Positions 10,413 through 22,089 of a stretch of DNA of 64,000 bases are shown here, piece after piece. Under the pieces are notes generated by a model that was not told the DNA's origin, made no database searches, and saw only the letters and a program-made list of their open reading frames with translations. This DNA is from Erpobdella octoculata. Lineage: Eukaryota > Annelida > Clitellata > Hirudinida > Erpobdellidae. How positions within the stretch are numbered: position 1 is the first letter of the stretch; every line of letters starts with the position of its first letter. The stretch is taken from positions 7,904,642 to 7,968,641 of the forward strand of contig OZ022246.1 in the NCBI GenBank assembly GCA_963978895.1. The letters run 5' to 3'. The position numbers and the translations under genes are program-made.

Positions 10413-12850
10413 GGTTCCACGACAAAACGTTCACAGACAAAATGTTCAACGACAAAATGTTCCCGACAAAACGTTCACGACACAACGTTCACGACAAAAT
10501 GTTCACGACAAAATGAACACCGACAAAACGTTCACAGACAAAATGTTCAACGACAAAATGTTCAACGACAAAATGTTCACGACAAAACGTTCACGACAAA
10601 ACGTTCACGAAAAATGTTCACGCACAAAACGTTCACAGAGGCGTAGCGAGGGTTTTTGGCGCCCGGGGCGAAACTATAAATTTTGCGCCCCCACCGGCGC
10701 CCCCGGGCCTCCCCCCGTTGCAATGAAGAAGTTAAAGTTAAACGTTACGTGTCCTATTGTTCTTATCATTTGACTTTTGTTGAGAAAAAGATTCGATGTT
10801 TACTTCGTTCATACTTTTGCCGTTCTCTTAAGAACTAAAAGTGTAGGTTTATATGCGTGCGTTTTGGCGCCATCTTTTCGCGATCAGTATTTGAAAAAAA
10901 ATGCGGCAAGCAAAAATTTTATTTAAAATACCGTAAAGAACAGAAATAATTTTTTTAAAAATCCACAAAACTCAGTGAGAATAAATGTAATAAATAAATG
11001 TCAATAAATGCACACACTGATGAAATTAAATATGGTCCTTAGGATGTGTGTCATAAACTTGATGTCATAAAGGAGGTGTGCTGCACAGGGCACAGACGTT
11101 CTAGATAGCAAGAGCAGCTTTCAAAACATTGGCTCTACGTCAACGATGTGAAATGACTGGTGGCTGGAGCATGAAGGGGTCGCCAAGTTCCACCTTGCCT
11201 GAGCCGGAGATCTGTGCCTAGATTGTGGCTGGTGGGTTTGAAATAAAACACATGAGTGACATGGCTCTCTCCCTTCCTAAGAACCTAACAAGTTTGATGC
11301 TGCAGAACAACTAAATGGACTGAAGCAGCAGATATACAACTAGACTGTGGACGACATCCTGATGCAAGGAAGGAAACTACTGTTTTTCTTGCATCTTACG
11401 CAAACTTTGAGAGAGAGTTAGTCTAGCATGAATATACTGTATCTTCCTCTTCGGCGCCCCCCCAAGATGGCGCCCGGGGCAGCTCGCCCCCCTGCCCCCC
11501 CTAGCTACGCCCCTGAACGTTCACAGACAAAATGTTCACAGACAAAATGCTCACAGACAAAATGTTCAACGACAAAACGTTCAAGACAAAACATTCACGA
11601 CAAAATGTTCACACTGAAAAATAAAAATTTTGTTTTATTATGTCAAGATCGCTTGCAAACTAATTATTAAGTCATTTTTTGTGATGTGTCTATTCACCAT
11701 TTTATTTACCTAAGCAAAGTATGTGTGTATGACAGCATGAAACTAATACGTATTGGCAACATCAAATGATCTTCAATTAATAAATAATTGTATGGAGTTA
11801 TAGCTATTTGGCTTTTTTCTTTTTCATCCATATTTTGATCCCTTTTATCATCGTTCCATTTATTAACTAGTTAATGCCGGTTAATTTGCTTTTGGATACC
11901 CTAACGTTTTAGTTTTTAATTGCTAGAGATGTATTATCAATTCTAGTTGAAAAACGCAAGTAGCTGCATGCTGCTTTACCCAAGTCACCGTTACGTTAAT
12001 TAGCTAATTAAAGGAGGCTATATTGCTCTTGGAAGCCGATAACTTCTTAATCGCTAGGCTACAACGATCAAGGCTTCTTTCTGTCGTTCACTTAATTAAA
12101 ATTGAAACATCAAATGAATCTCAATTAATAACTAATTGCATTTCTTTTTAATCGGAGTTAATAAAGATTTCCTATTTTGACCCTTTTAATCATCATTCCA
12201 TTTATTATCTAGTTAATGCGGGTTGGTTAATTTTCTCTTGGATACTCTTAACTTTTTAATCTTTAGAATACAGCAATCAAACCTTATTTACGTCGTTTGC
12301 TTAATTGAAATTAAAAATTCAAACGATCTCAAATTAGTAACCAATTGTATTTTCCTATTATAGCTATCTCATTTCATCTGTTTTTTTCCTTCTTGCTGAA
12401 ACAGTTTACAGTCCTCCGATCCATACTCATCTGGTTGCCGTTTGAGTTAGGGGTATCAAAGAGGAAATTAACATTGCATTTACTATTGTTAACGTTTTAT
12501 TTGCGCTCATTTTGTGAAACACAAAATATTTTATCATTTAAAACTAAACTAAATTTAAAAGTTGCAATCGTGAAAATTTTGTCGTGAACGTTGTGTCGTG
12601 AACGTTTTGTCGTGAACATTTTGTCGTTGAACATTTTGTCTGTGAATATTTTGTCTGTGAACATTTTGTCGTGAACATTTTGTCGTGAACATTGTGTCGT
12701 GAAGGTTTTGTCGTGAACATTTTGCCGTTGAACATTTTGTCTGTGAACATTTTGTTGTGAACATTTTGTCGTGAACGTTATGTCGTGAACGTTTTGTCGG
12801 GAACATTTTGTCGTTGAACATTTTGTCTGTGAACGTTTTGTCGTGACACC
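10413..12850. mobile_element. Foldback element with minisatellite terminal repeats
   Basis: Both arms are arrays of 13- to 15-bp units of the kind GTTCACGACAAAATG / GTTCAACGACAAAATG. Left arm 10413-10635 and right arm 12575-12850 are near-perfect reverse complements over at least 150 bp, in the same order of unit variants. Outer ends are GGTTCCACGACAAAACG and the complement of GGTGTCACGACAAAACG. The flanks repeat CATTTTCTA (10404-10412 and 12851-12859), a 9-bp target duplication. The duplicated genomic copy at 1240-1265 has no insertion here, giving an empty site. Nine-base duplications and long inverted repeats suggest a MULE-related foldback element, but no transposase is seen; the centre (11640-12570) is AT-rich without a gene. 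Confidence 0.88.
10636..11515. mobile_element. hAT non-autonomous element, TIR CAGAGGCGTAGC
   Basis: Starts CAGAGGCGTAGCGAGGG and ends CCCTAGCTACGCCCCTG, with AACGTTCA on both sides (10628-10635, 11516-11523), the 8-bp duplication of hAT elements. Because the host array is itself made of 'aacgttca' units, the duplication alone would be weak, but the paired ends are clear. It is nested in the left arm of the foldback element. No intact transposase. Confidence 0.85.
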
Positions 12851-12859
12851 CATTTTCTA

Positions 12860-13548
12860 TAAGATGTCTTGCTTCCTTTTATATATTACTAAGACTGGTT
12901 TTTCCTAAGCTCTGTACATCAGTGTACGTACCACAAACTGTATAAAATTAAGTACAACACAAATTCAACAATTATCAAGCTTTGACTTGTATAAATAATT
13001 AGAAAGTGGCAGATTATGTGAACATAAACTCGAATATTCCCACAATGAAACGTAAATGGAACGCTTTAAAAATAACATTACAGTTTTCCAAGCTGTCACA
13101 TCTTTTAGTATTCTAGAATTTCTAGATGAACAATTTCAAATTAAATCTTCAAGTTAATAAAGCATCTTCACATTCAAACAGTAATAACATATTGTTATTC
13201 ATGATAGTTGAATTTTTACATGCTCAAACTGTACGGAATCAGCATCAATTAACTCAACAAATAAATAATTGACTGTAAAAAAAGAAATGCACTAAATTAA
13301 TGTAATGATGGAAGTACACTCATCGATTCTCTTCACCATAAACCAAGCCAGGTGAGTGAACCAAAGTCAAAATGCAACTTTACAATTATCGTTAATACAT
13401 TTTGATTGAACATTAATAGAATTCAGAATCTAGAAAAAATTTAAATAATTAAATCAAACACAAGCTTTACTATCTGGCTTGTTAGAAGCATCACATTATT
13501 TGATTAAGCAGCTCCGAAAATCTTGAGACATACAATTTTAAATGTAAT
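12860..13548. other. Region without a gene downstream of TOM1-like gene
   Basis: AT-rich sequence between the foldback element and the TOM1-like stop codon. Only the last 160 bp match the region downstream of copy A. I see no coding signal. Confidence 0.5.
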
Positions 13549-16500
13549 TCACAAACCAAACAAATCATCATCATTTTTAACCCCCGAAGTATTTGATGTC
13601 TGGGCAGGTGTGCTAGCAGTCTTTGAAGCTAGAAATTGATTGAATTCATGACTTGATGCAGATGTCATATGCTGAGAACCCTGTTGAAAAAACAAATGAT
13701 CATCTATTTATAAATGCTTAAATTTCGTAATGAATTGCAGTATTACATGGCTAACCTCCTTTTTATCGTTTTCACTTACGTCAATTAATAGTTCCTGAAA
13801 CATAAAAAAATAAACAGCTATTATAGCATTGACAAGAAAACAATTACCAGCAATTATGCCATAAACAAACATTAACTACATAGTGAATCCCACATTAGCT
13901 TATTTACTCAAGAATATTCAAACTAGTTTATTCATTCATTATTTATTTTCTTCCATCATTCTTCAATAAGCTCATTCACTGACCAATCAATTTTCTACTT
14001 TATAATATAATGTAAATTATAATTGATTAATTTAAATAACAAGAAGACATTACGAAGAGAAGTTTTGTATATTTAGTAGCTCAACGAGAATGAATTATCG
14101 ACATGCCTGGTTGGTGTATGGATTGGTAGATATGGTGCTTGACTTACTGAAACCACTTGTAACCTTTTCCATTTCAACTTCCTTTGGCCTACCAATAAAT
14201 AAAAAGTAATTTGTAAACAATGAATTCAAACTTAGAACAAACAAAATTTAAACTTGTTTTAAAACTATTTACTGTCACACAACAAGTCTCCCAAAAAAAT
14301 CTGACCATCATATGCTTAAAAATAAAAAGTCAGTAAAATACTGACCAGCTAGTCTGGTTAGGTGTCTGTGGTGGAGAAGCAGCAAATGGATTGAAGGTGG
14401 TCACTACTTTCTCTGCTAAAATAGAATATTAATTGAAAAATAATAAATATACTATTTTAATAATATGAATGTCATATAAATGAGAAACATGCTGTTGCAA
14501 ACCTGAAGGTGCTTGATGGCTGGGAGATGGGAAAAGCTTGGAGATTTCATCTTGGTTCACAATGTTACCTGCTTGTATGGCACCTGATTCTGCAGAAATG
14601 CAAGCCTAGAAAAATCATTGAAAACAAAAATTAAACTGAAATAAAATCAAATAAAAACAAAGATAGGAAAAAACAAGTTTTTCAACACAAACTTTGATTT
14701 CAAATACACTCGATTTAGAAATACGAAAAGATGTTCAAACTGTTTTTTTTTAATTGAATCATATATTGTCATCCAATATAAAGCTATGCTGAAAGCTTCA
14801 GCTTCCTAGCCAGTCAAAAAGCTGGTTAAATTTTACTTGCAAGATTTGTGTACAGAGAAAGCCACACACACACAAACAGAGATTGTAACCTAAATAAAAG
14901 TTTGTAAAAAGTAACCAACTAAATCGTCATTTTTTTGTCCATCTTTGGTGATTTGTTGTTGTTGAAGAAAGCTGTTTCTCAATCTTTCATACCTTTCAAA
15001 TCTCAACATGATATTTGTAACTTCATCGTTAACAGGCAAGATATCACCTGTTAAAAGCCGCCACAAATTAAAATTAGAATCCAAAATATAGCCAATAATT
15101 ACTTCTTACAGGTAAGGTTCTCAATGTAGTATTTCCCAACCAAATCCACCAATCTTTTGTGACATTCTCGACCAGTGTCATTCAGGTCCTGCAATTAACA
15201 TTATATATATACTAGAGATAGCCCGTCAAAAATGACGGATATTTTAAATATCATTTTACGATTGCGGCACAAACTCTTTTATCTTTAGGACTGATGGTGT
15301 ATAATTGTATAACGTTTATTACACACTGGAACACACAAATATTTTCAGCAACTGAGTCTGCTGATTGCTGCATTGTGCAAAATTGCTAACATATTGAAAA
15401 TTATGTGTGTTTATATAAAAATGACTGTCTGTTTGCTTGTCTTCTATACAAATCAAAACCACATAACCAATTTCAACTCAATTTGACATGGAGGTAGAGC
15501 TCGAAGAGTAGAAAAAGATAGATATATTTTAATTTTTTTTTGTGTTTTATGACCAAAAATTTTCCAGGCCCAAATTGCCTATGTATGCACCAGATTCTCC
15601 GAGCTTGGGGGCCTCACAATTTTACAATAAAAAATCATTAGGCAAGCATAATATTTCAAAAACTACAATGTGGTCAATGAGTTCAAGTGTGTCACAACTA
15701 TGTCTATCGGTGATTTTTGCAACTTGCATTTTCAGCTGTTGTCGGTGATCTCGAGGTGAGCGTGCTTGTGGAGATTTGTAGCCAAAATCGCATCGACCTG
15801 CGGTCTCGATGTATGAACAGCAGATGACCTAAGTGCTGAAGAATACAGAATATCCACTTTCTTGGTGATTATTGACTCCCTTCTTCTTGAACTTGACAAG
15901 CGAATCAAAGCCTACTCAAATGTGGACAAGCTGTTGTCGTTCTAGCGACACACTAATGTGGAAGCACAAGTTTCTCTCAATGGAGTGGTAGATTTCTACT
16001 CAAGAAATGTGGAGGGTCTGGGCTAAGTTGAGAATGAATGGTTCCAGTTGAAATCACTGGTCAAAAATTTCAAGGTTACTTCCTGCTCACCTCCCAAGAT
16101 GCTGAAATTGATGCTGCAGAATGATTTCAGTACAGCCTTTCCGAACACCTACATTCTTCTTTGTCATTACTTGACATTGCATGTGACGAACTGTGTCGGT
16201 GAGCGATCTTTCAGTCACCTCAAACTAGAGGTGTGCATGGTAGTGGGGACAGCGGGAATACAGCAAAATCCGCAGTATTCCCGCGGAAATGGGGACGAAT
16301 GAGGTGGGGATACCGCGGTAATAGGGATGAAGTTGCAGGGTTACCGCGGGGATGGAAGCAAACGTCGCGGGACTACCGCGGGGATGGGGACGAATTTTTG
16401 CAGTATCACCGCAAAAATAAAATAAGTTTTTTATAAAACAAAATCGTTTCCAATTAACCGAAAATGTATCGAGTCATACATATCATTGTTTATGTTTTTT

Positions 16501-19500
16501 AATCTTTACAACGCGCTGTTGTTTATCGCTGATATATTGAGTTACCGAAAGTTTTAAAGTCATGGGTTGCATTATTTGTTAAATTTCCAAGGTCCTAGTT
16601 CGAATTTTCATTTAAATATGGAAAAGACTGAAATTCAAAAATTAGCTGCAACAGTCAGTACTTTGTTCTTGCGCCCTTACATTTAACTAACTTTAACCCC
16701 GGTGACAAGCAATGCAATGCGAGAAACTGCAATTAAAGGTTTGATTAATTTGCTTTCACATTATTAGGTTTTACATATAATTGAATTTTTTAAATTTTGT
16801 TAGAAATCTATTGAAGCTCGTTCATGATGTAACACTACATTCCGAGCCCCACAAGTGCCACAAGATGACTTCATAGTATTAGAGTATAGTACTATAGTAC
16901 TATAGATTGTCATAGAACATCAACTAGTCTAAAATGAAAACTTGAAGACAACTTTTATGCAAACTTGTACTCTACAAACTCAAAAAGTTCAGTTTCGAAT
17001 GAGGTTTTGTTATTAAACTGTCTTTATATTAAAAGCATGAAATGTTTCTTAGACCTCAGTAATAACTTATAATTTAGCTTGTTCATTGTTATTAATTAAT
17101 TATGCTTATATGAGCAGCTAGTTTCACAATGTTAATAATTATGATTATAAGGTTGCTGACTATTTGGCATTCAACGATGAAGGTGCACAAAGCGATTTGC
17201 TGAGTTTTTTGGAAAAGAAATGACCAAAACTGTCTCAAGTGGCAAGGATTATTTTGAGTGTGCCAGCAGCAAGCACCTCCTTTGAGAGAGCATTCTCTAT
17301 GGTTGGGTTAACCATTAGGTGGAAAAACATTGATAGACTTCTATTTAGTCATGGACTTAAATAAATAAATAAATTGTATTGAATCATATTACGGTGTTAT
17401 TGCAATTCTATATATCAACACGTAAGTTATAGTTGCATTGAAATGATGTACGGAAAATAATGACTAGTACAGAATTTATTAAAAATGGGGATGAACAGCG
17501 CGGGGATGGATGGGGACGGGGATGAAAGATTGGAAGACTGCAGGGATGGGGATGAAAGACTGCGGGGATGGGGATAATGCTGGTGGGTATGGATGGGGAT
17601 GACACTCGCGGGGATGGTTGGGGATGGGGACGAAAAGTCGTCCCCGCGCACACCTCTACCTCAAACGCATCAAATCTGCTCTAAGGTCAACACAGACTCA
17701 AGAGAGACTAAACAGCCTATCTCTCTTGAACATTGAAAGTGATGTACTTCAGGAGTGGGACTTTTAAGCAGTTATTGACACGTTCAGTTCAGCTAAATGT
17801 AGAAAGAAATCATCGTGAATTGTGACTGTTGACTCTGTTGAGGTGTTTGTTATAGACAGACTGTCGGTAAAAAGTCCATCTGTAAATCATACTGTACAGT
17901 AATCTGTAAGCTTATGTTTCACTTACTTGAGAACTTTCAACTGTGTAATTATTTATTACATTTCATTTGGTTTTGAACTGAAACATTAAATCCTTAATTT
18001 GTAAATTGTATAATGTAAAGGGGGCCTCATTTTTCTCAGTGCACCAGGGCCTTCATAAGTGTTAATCCAGCACTGCTCGCTAGTATACATAAATTAACTG
18101 GCACCTCAATTTTTAACTTCTTGAGGTTTTTTGTATGCAAATGAAACAGATTAACTTTTAAAAACAACAACCTTCATCAATTTCCAGTCTGCCTGAGTTT
18201 CCTTCCCTGGAGTATTCTCTGACAGAAGCTCATTGAAAATTTTGCAATTCTGCAGCACAACATCCAACTCGCTTTTCAGCTTAGCAAGTTGAGCAGAGTC
18301 AATGTAGAATCCTTTGCTAGCTGCCGTGTGGTCTGGTGGCTGTATATAACCATACAAAACATGACTTTCAAATATCTCACTTGTGAGTGAAACATTCAAA
18401 ATTAATTCTCACCAACACAGCATCTTGTTTCACTTCAACAGGAGCTGCTGGATTCACTTTCTGAAAAAACAACTACTTGAAAAAAAAATTTAAAATCATT
18501 TATAAAGTAAAAACTGAATCCCACTCTAGCTGGGGTGTGTATTGGAGGAGCATTTTCAAAATCCTCTACTGGAAATTCAAATCCTTTTTCTTTTAGTTCC
18601 TTACAAACTCTTTCCACTTCTTTCAACTCTTCAGATCCTTGGAATGCATCTGCCCACGTCTTTCAGATAAATTGAAATCAACTTCAAATGTAAGCTTCAA
18701 ATTTATTTAATAAAATGTATGTATATAAGCAAAAAATAAATAAAAGAATATAAAAAATGATCCTATACATGTTAGTAAAGGAGCAACTTCAACAGACATG
18801 CTAGTTCAGTTTCAACTCTCAAATAATTTCACTTGCATAATAGAACACATTTGTCATCAGCTGACTGTGGTCAAAAGCTCAAACTGACTAAACATCATTT
18901 TCACCATGTTTTTCTTAGCTTGTTAACGTGTACAAAGAAGTGAACCATTAAAAATTCGTTTTTTACAAATCCTTTATATTTTGTAATTCGGTAGCTTCTA
19001 ATTTTTTGCAAACTGTTTTTTATGATAAGTCTATAAAATATTAAAATATTAATCACAGTCTTCTAAATACTTGATATGTGAAGTATGTGAGGATTGAAAA
19101 TATAATAAACTTTCGAATCCATATGGAAAAAATATTTTTTTATTATAAATTTTTAAATTTAAAAATTAAATATCACTTTTTATAAATAAACTGAAAACTG
19201 TTAGTTCATTTCTCTACAGATAATTTGTAATTTAATTTTTTAAAGTTTAATTGATTTATTCTATAACTCATTCAAATTTTGTCCAATCCATCTGAAAATT
19301 TAATAAAATGTGAAGTCTTGGACAGCAAAAAAACCCACCAAATTTTAGCCTGATTGAATAGTGAGAAGTTGCATTTTTTAAGAGTAACTAGTAAGGGTCT
19401 CAACATATGGCTCAAGCAAGTAAGCAAACATGGCGAAGTTAATATAAAAAAATTTAATAACAAACCTGCAACAAGCTTAAAATTCTGTCAACAACAACTT

Positions 19501-20102
19501 GAGGAGGAAGAACTTTAAGAGTCAACAGTTTTATTAACTCCTGCAGGAAGTCTCTCTGAGCAATGTAGGCGTGAAATCGATGGCCGCAGTTTTTGACACA
19601 AGTTTCTAAAACCTGCATAAATGAATAGCAGCAGTTTAAATTTATTTGTACATTAATAACTTTACAATTACAATTATTAATAAAAAACTATTCCAATCCA
19701 CCTTCAGTGTGTAGAGAATAACTGCATGATTTTTTCCAGCATTGTTTGAAAGCTGTTTTTTGAATGCTTTAATGGCATCCCTAGGTCTAAATAAATTATA
19801 CAAACTTATGATTAAAAAAAACATGAACTGAAAATGTCATACTATTCTGAAAAGAAAACTATTACCCATCTTCGCTAGAATTAATTAAATCACATATTTC
19901 CATGTACATGGCCCAATTTTCAGCAACCTCAGAACTATCTGTAGCTTTCTCTGTCACAGTCAGGTGATATAATAAAAACGAGTTTTAGAAAACTAATTAT
20001 TATAACAAAAAAATGAAACAGATGAAAAAGATGATCACCTATCAATTGTCCCACTGGAGTAGAAAAAGGATTTCCAATAATATTTGTTAAAAACGAAGTC
20101 AT
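13549..20102 (-). CDS. TOM1: TOM1-family VHS/GAT endosomal adaptor (copy B, complete)
   Basis: TOM1 proteins sort ubiquitinated cargo on endosomes and bind Tollip, ubiquitin and clathrin. Exons that join in frame: 20102-20039 (MTSFLTNIIGNPFSTPVGQ, the family N-terminus), 19950-19866, 19780-19702, 19612-19466 (VHS, with KNCGHRFHAYIAQRDFLQEL), 18659-18525 (TWADAFQ and PPIHTPA), 18460-18413, 18339-18172 and 15188-15110 (GAT helices, with AQLAKLKSELDVV and LNDTGRECHKRLVDLV), 15047-14920 (NDEVTNIMLRFERYERLR), 14605-14503, 14415-14346, a linker exon from 14188 with uncertain donor, 13794-13756 (ELLIDV, clathrin-box-like) and 13680-13549 ending NDDDLFGL. The product is about 435 residues, near the family's size. 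The GAT intron (18171-15189) is swollen by nested transposons. The symbol is by family; it could equally be called a TOM1-like gene. Confidence 0.9.
15590..18060 (+). pseudogene. hAT transposase relic (ZMYM-like C-terminus), interrupted
   Basis: The plus strand encodes FPNTYILLCHYLTLHV, TNCVGERSFSHLKL before 16226 and resumes after 17666 with LKRIKSALRSTQTQERLNS, LSLLNIESDVL, EW and a stop. This is the C-terminal hAT dimerisation region, in which ERSFSxLKxIKxxLRS is the hallmark. Upstream sequence (15700-16040) has stops and frameshifts. The reading frame is cut by the nested element 16226-17658. Exact limits of this outer element were not determined. Confidence 0.75.
16226..17658. mobile_element. 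Nested hAT element, TIR TAGAGGTGTGC
   Basis: Ends are TAGAGGTGTGC and GCACACCTCTA with the exact 8-bp duplication CCTCAAAC on both sides (16218-16225, 17659-17666). Removing the element and one duplication copy restores continuity of the hAT dimerisation region it interrupts. Subterminal regions are G-rich arrays ('ggggatggggacgaa' type). Near 17215-17360 the plus strand encodes a piece of its own hAT C-terminus (VPAASTSFERAFSMV-like, then a stop after HGLK), so it is an internally deleted element. Confidence 0.93.
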
Positions 20103-20335
20103 GGCTGATAAGACAAAAAATTCCTCAAATTACGAATATTCACAATTAAATGCGTACAAATATAAACAATACGCGAGTTGCAGTCGAGTCCGATAACGTC
20201 CTCCCAAAAATGCCAATCTACTTTTACCTAAGCAAATGAATAAATATAAGGCATTTTATATAAATAAACTAAATTGAAATAAAATTCATTGCATTTTTTC
20301 CAGCTTGTGTTCCAATTGTTTGACAGCTTAAATAG

Positions 20336-20530
20336 GCGCCGTAGCCCAATGGTTAAGGTAGGCAGGTATTACTATCAACCTGCCGTCGTGGGTTCAAATC
20401 TCGGTTGCAAGCAGGTGTGGTTTCATTGAGCAGAAAATCATCTCACACTGTTTAGGTCAACTCAGTTTCACGAAGCCGCGTAGTCAAGAGGGCCCCCCGA
20501 AAGCGTGTCTGGCCCTCCCAGTGGCGTGGC
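20336..20530 (+). repeat. tRNA-derived SINE-like sequence
   Basis: Contains a box A-like TAGCCCAATGGTTAAGG and a box B-like GGGTTCAAATCTC about 50 bp apart, the internal RNA polymerase III promoter of tRNAs, followed by an unrelated tail ('gaagccgcgtagtcaaga', 'gggccccccgaaagcg'). It does not close into a normal cloverleaf acceptor stem, so a SINE is more likely than a tRNA gene. It lies about 230 bp upstream of the TOM1 start codon. Confidence 0.6.
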
Positions 20531-20582
20531 CAGAAAGGAACTAGGAAGGATTAAATTTCCATACGCAAACTTTATATAAGCT

Positions 20583-20900
20583 GGTTACCCGGGGTTTTTA
20601 AAGGCTATGCTATCGTTTTTCATCTCTCTCGCGCTCCCGTTTCCATCCCCGCTTGCTCTCTTGCTTCTACTTGCTCTTTCGCTTCCATTACGCTCGCTTT
20701 CCCTTTGCCGCTCCCAGTCGCTTTCCCGTTTCGCACGTTTTCCCGTTCTACTCGCCTTCCCAATCCAGCTCGTTCTTCCGCCCCGCTCGTTCTCCCGTTT
20801 GCTTTCCATCCTAACTTTTTTGTTCATAAAACGCAATATAGATTTAGTAAAAGTTGCTTGAAACTTTCCTTTAAATTTGTTACGTAAGTTAAATTTTAAT
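20583..20900 (-). mobile_element. Helitron-like 3' part
   Basis: Read on the minus strand it ends in the family tail 'ttttaaaaaccccgggtaac'. The plus strand shows the CCCGTTTC / GCTCTTC minisatellite typical of the family. First of three such ends in a row. Confidence 0.45.
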
Positions 20901-21224
20901 TTGGTTACACATTAATTTTTGATATTCGTACATATATAGGCACTTTTGGTCTAGGAGGTGTTTTCCTTATACAAAATGAACAGATTTAAAAAAAATAGAC
21001 GAATACCTTTTCTTTACGAGTACCAGTTGTTTTACAATTTCTTAAATTAGCATTTGGTTTTAAATTTTTGCAGGGAAAAAACATAATTTGTATTTGATTG
21101 AGATTTTAAAACTGCACAATGATCAAATAAATAAACGTGTGTGGTCCTATGGGCTGAAAACCTACGTGACTTGCAAAAAACTTGTGGCAAGTAATTGGTC
21201 AGTTTACCCTATATATAAATAAGA

Positions 21225-21640
21225 CTAGCGGGGGTGCCCGGCGTTGCCCGGGGTTTTTAGAGGTTTTTCTAATGTTTGTCTCTCTCGCTCAGGTTTCCTT
21301 CTTCACTTGCTTTCCCGTTCTCGGTCGCTTTCCCGTTCCTGGCTGCTTTCCCGCTTCCGGTCGCTTTTCCGCTCCCGTTTGCTCTCCCGTTTCCGGTTGC
21401 TTTCCCGTTCCCGGTCGCCTTTCCGTTCCCGGTCGCTTTCCCGTTCCCGCTTGCTCTCCCGTTCTCGCTCATGCTTAAAATCTCATTCCCGTTCTCGCTC
21501 GCACTCATTTTCTCTTTTTCATTCTTTCCTAACTTCTTTTAGCCCATAAAACATAAAATATATTTGATAAAACTGGCTAAATCTTGCTTGAAGCCTTCAA
21601 ACGTTGTTACATAACCTAAATTTGAATTTTATTATGCAAT
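21225..21640 (-). mobile_element. Helitron-like 3' part with CCCGTTCCCGGTCGCTTT array
   Basis: CTAG at 21225-21228 is followed on the plus strand by 'ggggtgcccggcgttgcccg', so the minus strand ends in a GC hairpin (CCCGG..CCGGG) plus CTAG. The adjoining minisatellite (unit about 18 bp, 'cccgttcccggtcgcttt') spans 21310-21530. All six frames are open through the array, which explains several false reading frames. Confidence 0.6.
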
Positions 21641-21764
21641 TACCGATTTTGAATTTTATTACGCACCCCGAAGCGTCACCTTAGCAACCGAAACTATTTA
21701 ACTATTAAAAATAAATAACCAAAATTCAGTAAACAACGTATTCGATTGAATTTTAGTTGTAAAT

Positions 21765-22050
21765 ATGTTGCCCGGGGTTTTTAGAGGGTTTTCTAATGTT
21801 TGTCTCTCTCGCTCCGGTTTCCTTCCCCGCTTACTTTCCCGCTCCCGTTTGCTTTCCCGTTCCCGGTCGCTTTTCCGCTTCCGGTCGTTTTTCCGCTTCC
21901 GTTTGCTCTCCCGTTCCCGGTCGCTTTCCCGTTCCCGGCCACCTTTCCGTTCCCGGTCGCTTTCCCGTTCCCGCTCACGCTTGCTCTCCCGTTCTCGCTC
22001 ATGTTTGCTCTCCCATTCTCGTTCTCGCTCATTTTCTCTTTTTATACACT
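21765..22050 (-). mobile_element. Helitron-like 3' part, second tandem copy
   Basis: Starts 'gttgcccggggtttttagag' and repeats the same minisatellite as 21225-21640, with about 200 bp of unrelated sequence between them. The CTAG terminus itself is missing. Confidence 0.5.
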
Positions 22051-22089
22051 TCACTGTGAGCTCGTTCACTTGAGGCTGATGTTACCGGT

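Larger units (their letters stand above)
15415..18083 (+). mobile_element. Helitron-like element split by a hAT insertion
   Basis: The left part (15415-15590) carries the shared 'tatataaaaatgactgtc' start and the 'aattttccaggcc' body; the tail CTAG|T at 18080-18083 closes it. The uninterrupted counterpart is at 2530-2874 in TOM1-like copy A. Everything between about 15590 and 18060 is therefore later insertion. Confidence 0.5.

Noticed and set aside
10301..10773. Open frames with DKMFTTK-like repeats (also 12497-12853)
   Set aside because: Translation of the minisatellite arms of the foldback element; no start context or domain.
17408..17653. Pro/Ser/His-rich minus-strand frames
   Set aside because: They fall in the G-rich subterminal array of the nested hAT element.
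20336..20420. Candidate functional tRNA gene
   Set aside because: Boxes A and B are present but the acceptor stem does not pair and the 3' extension resembles a SINE body.
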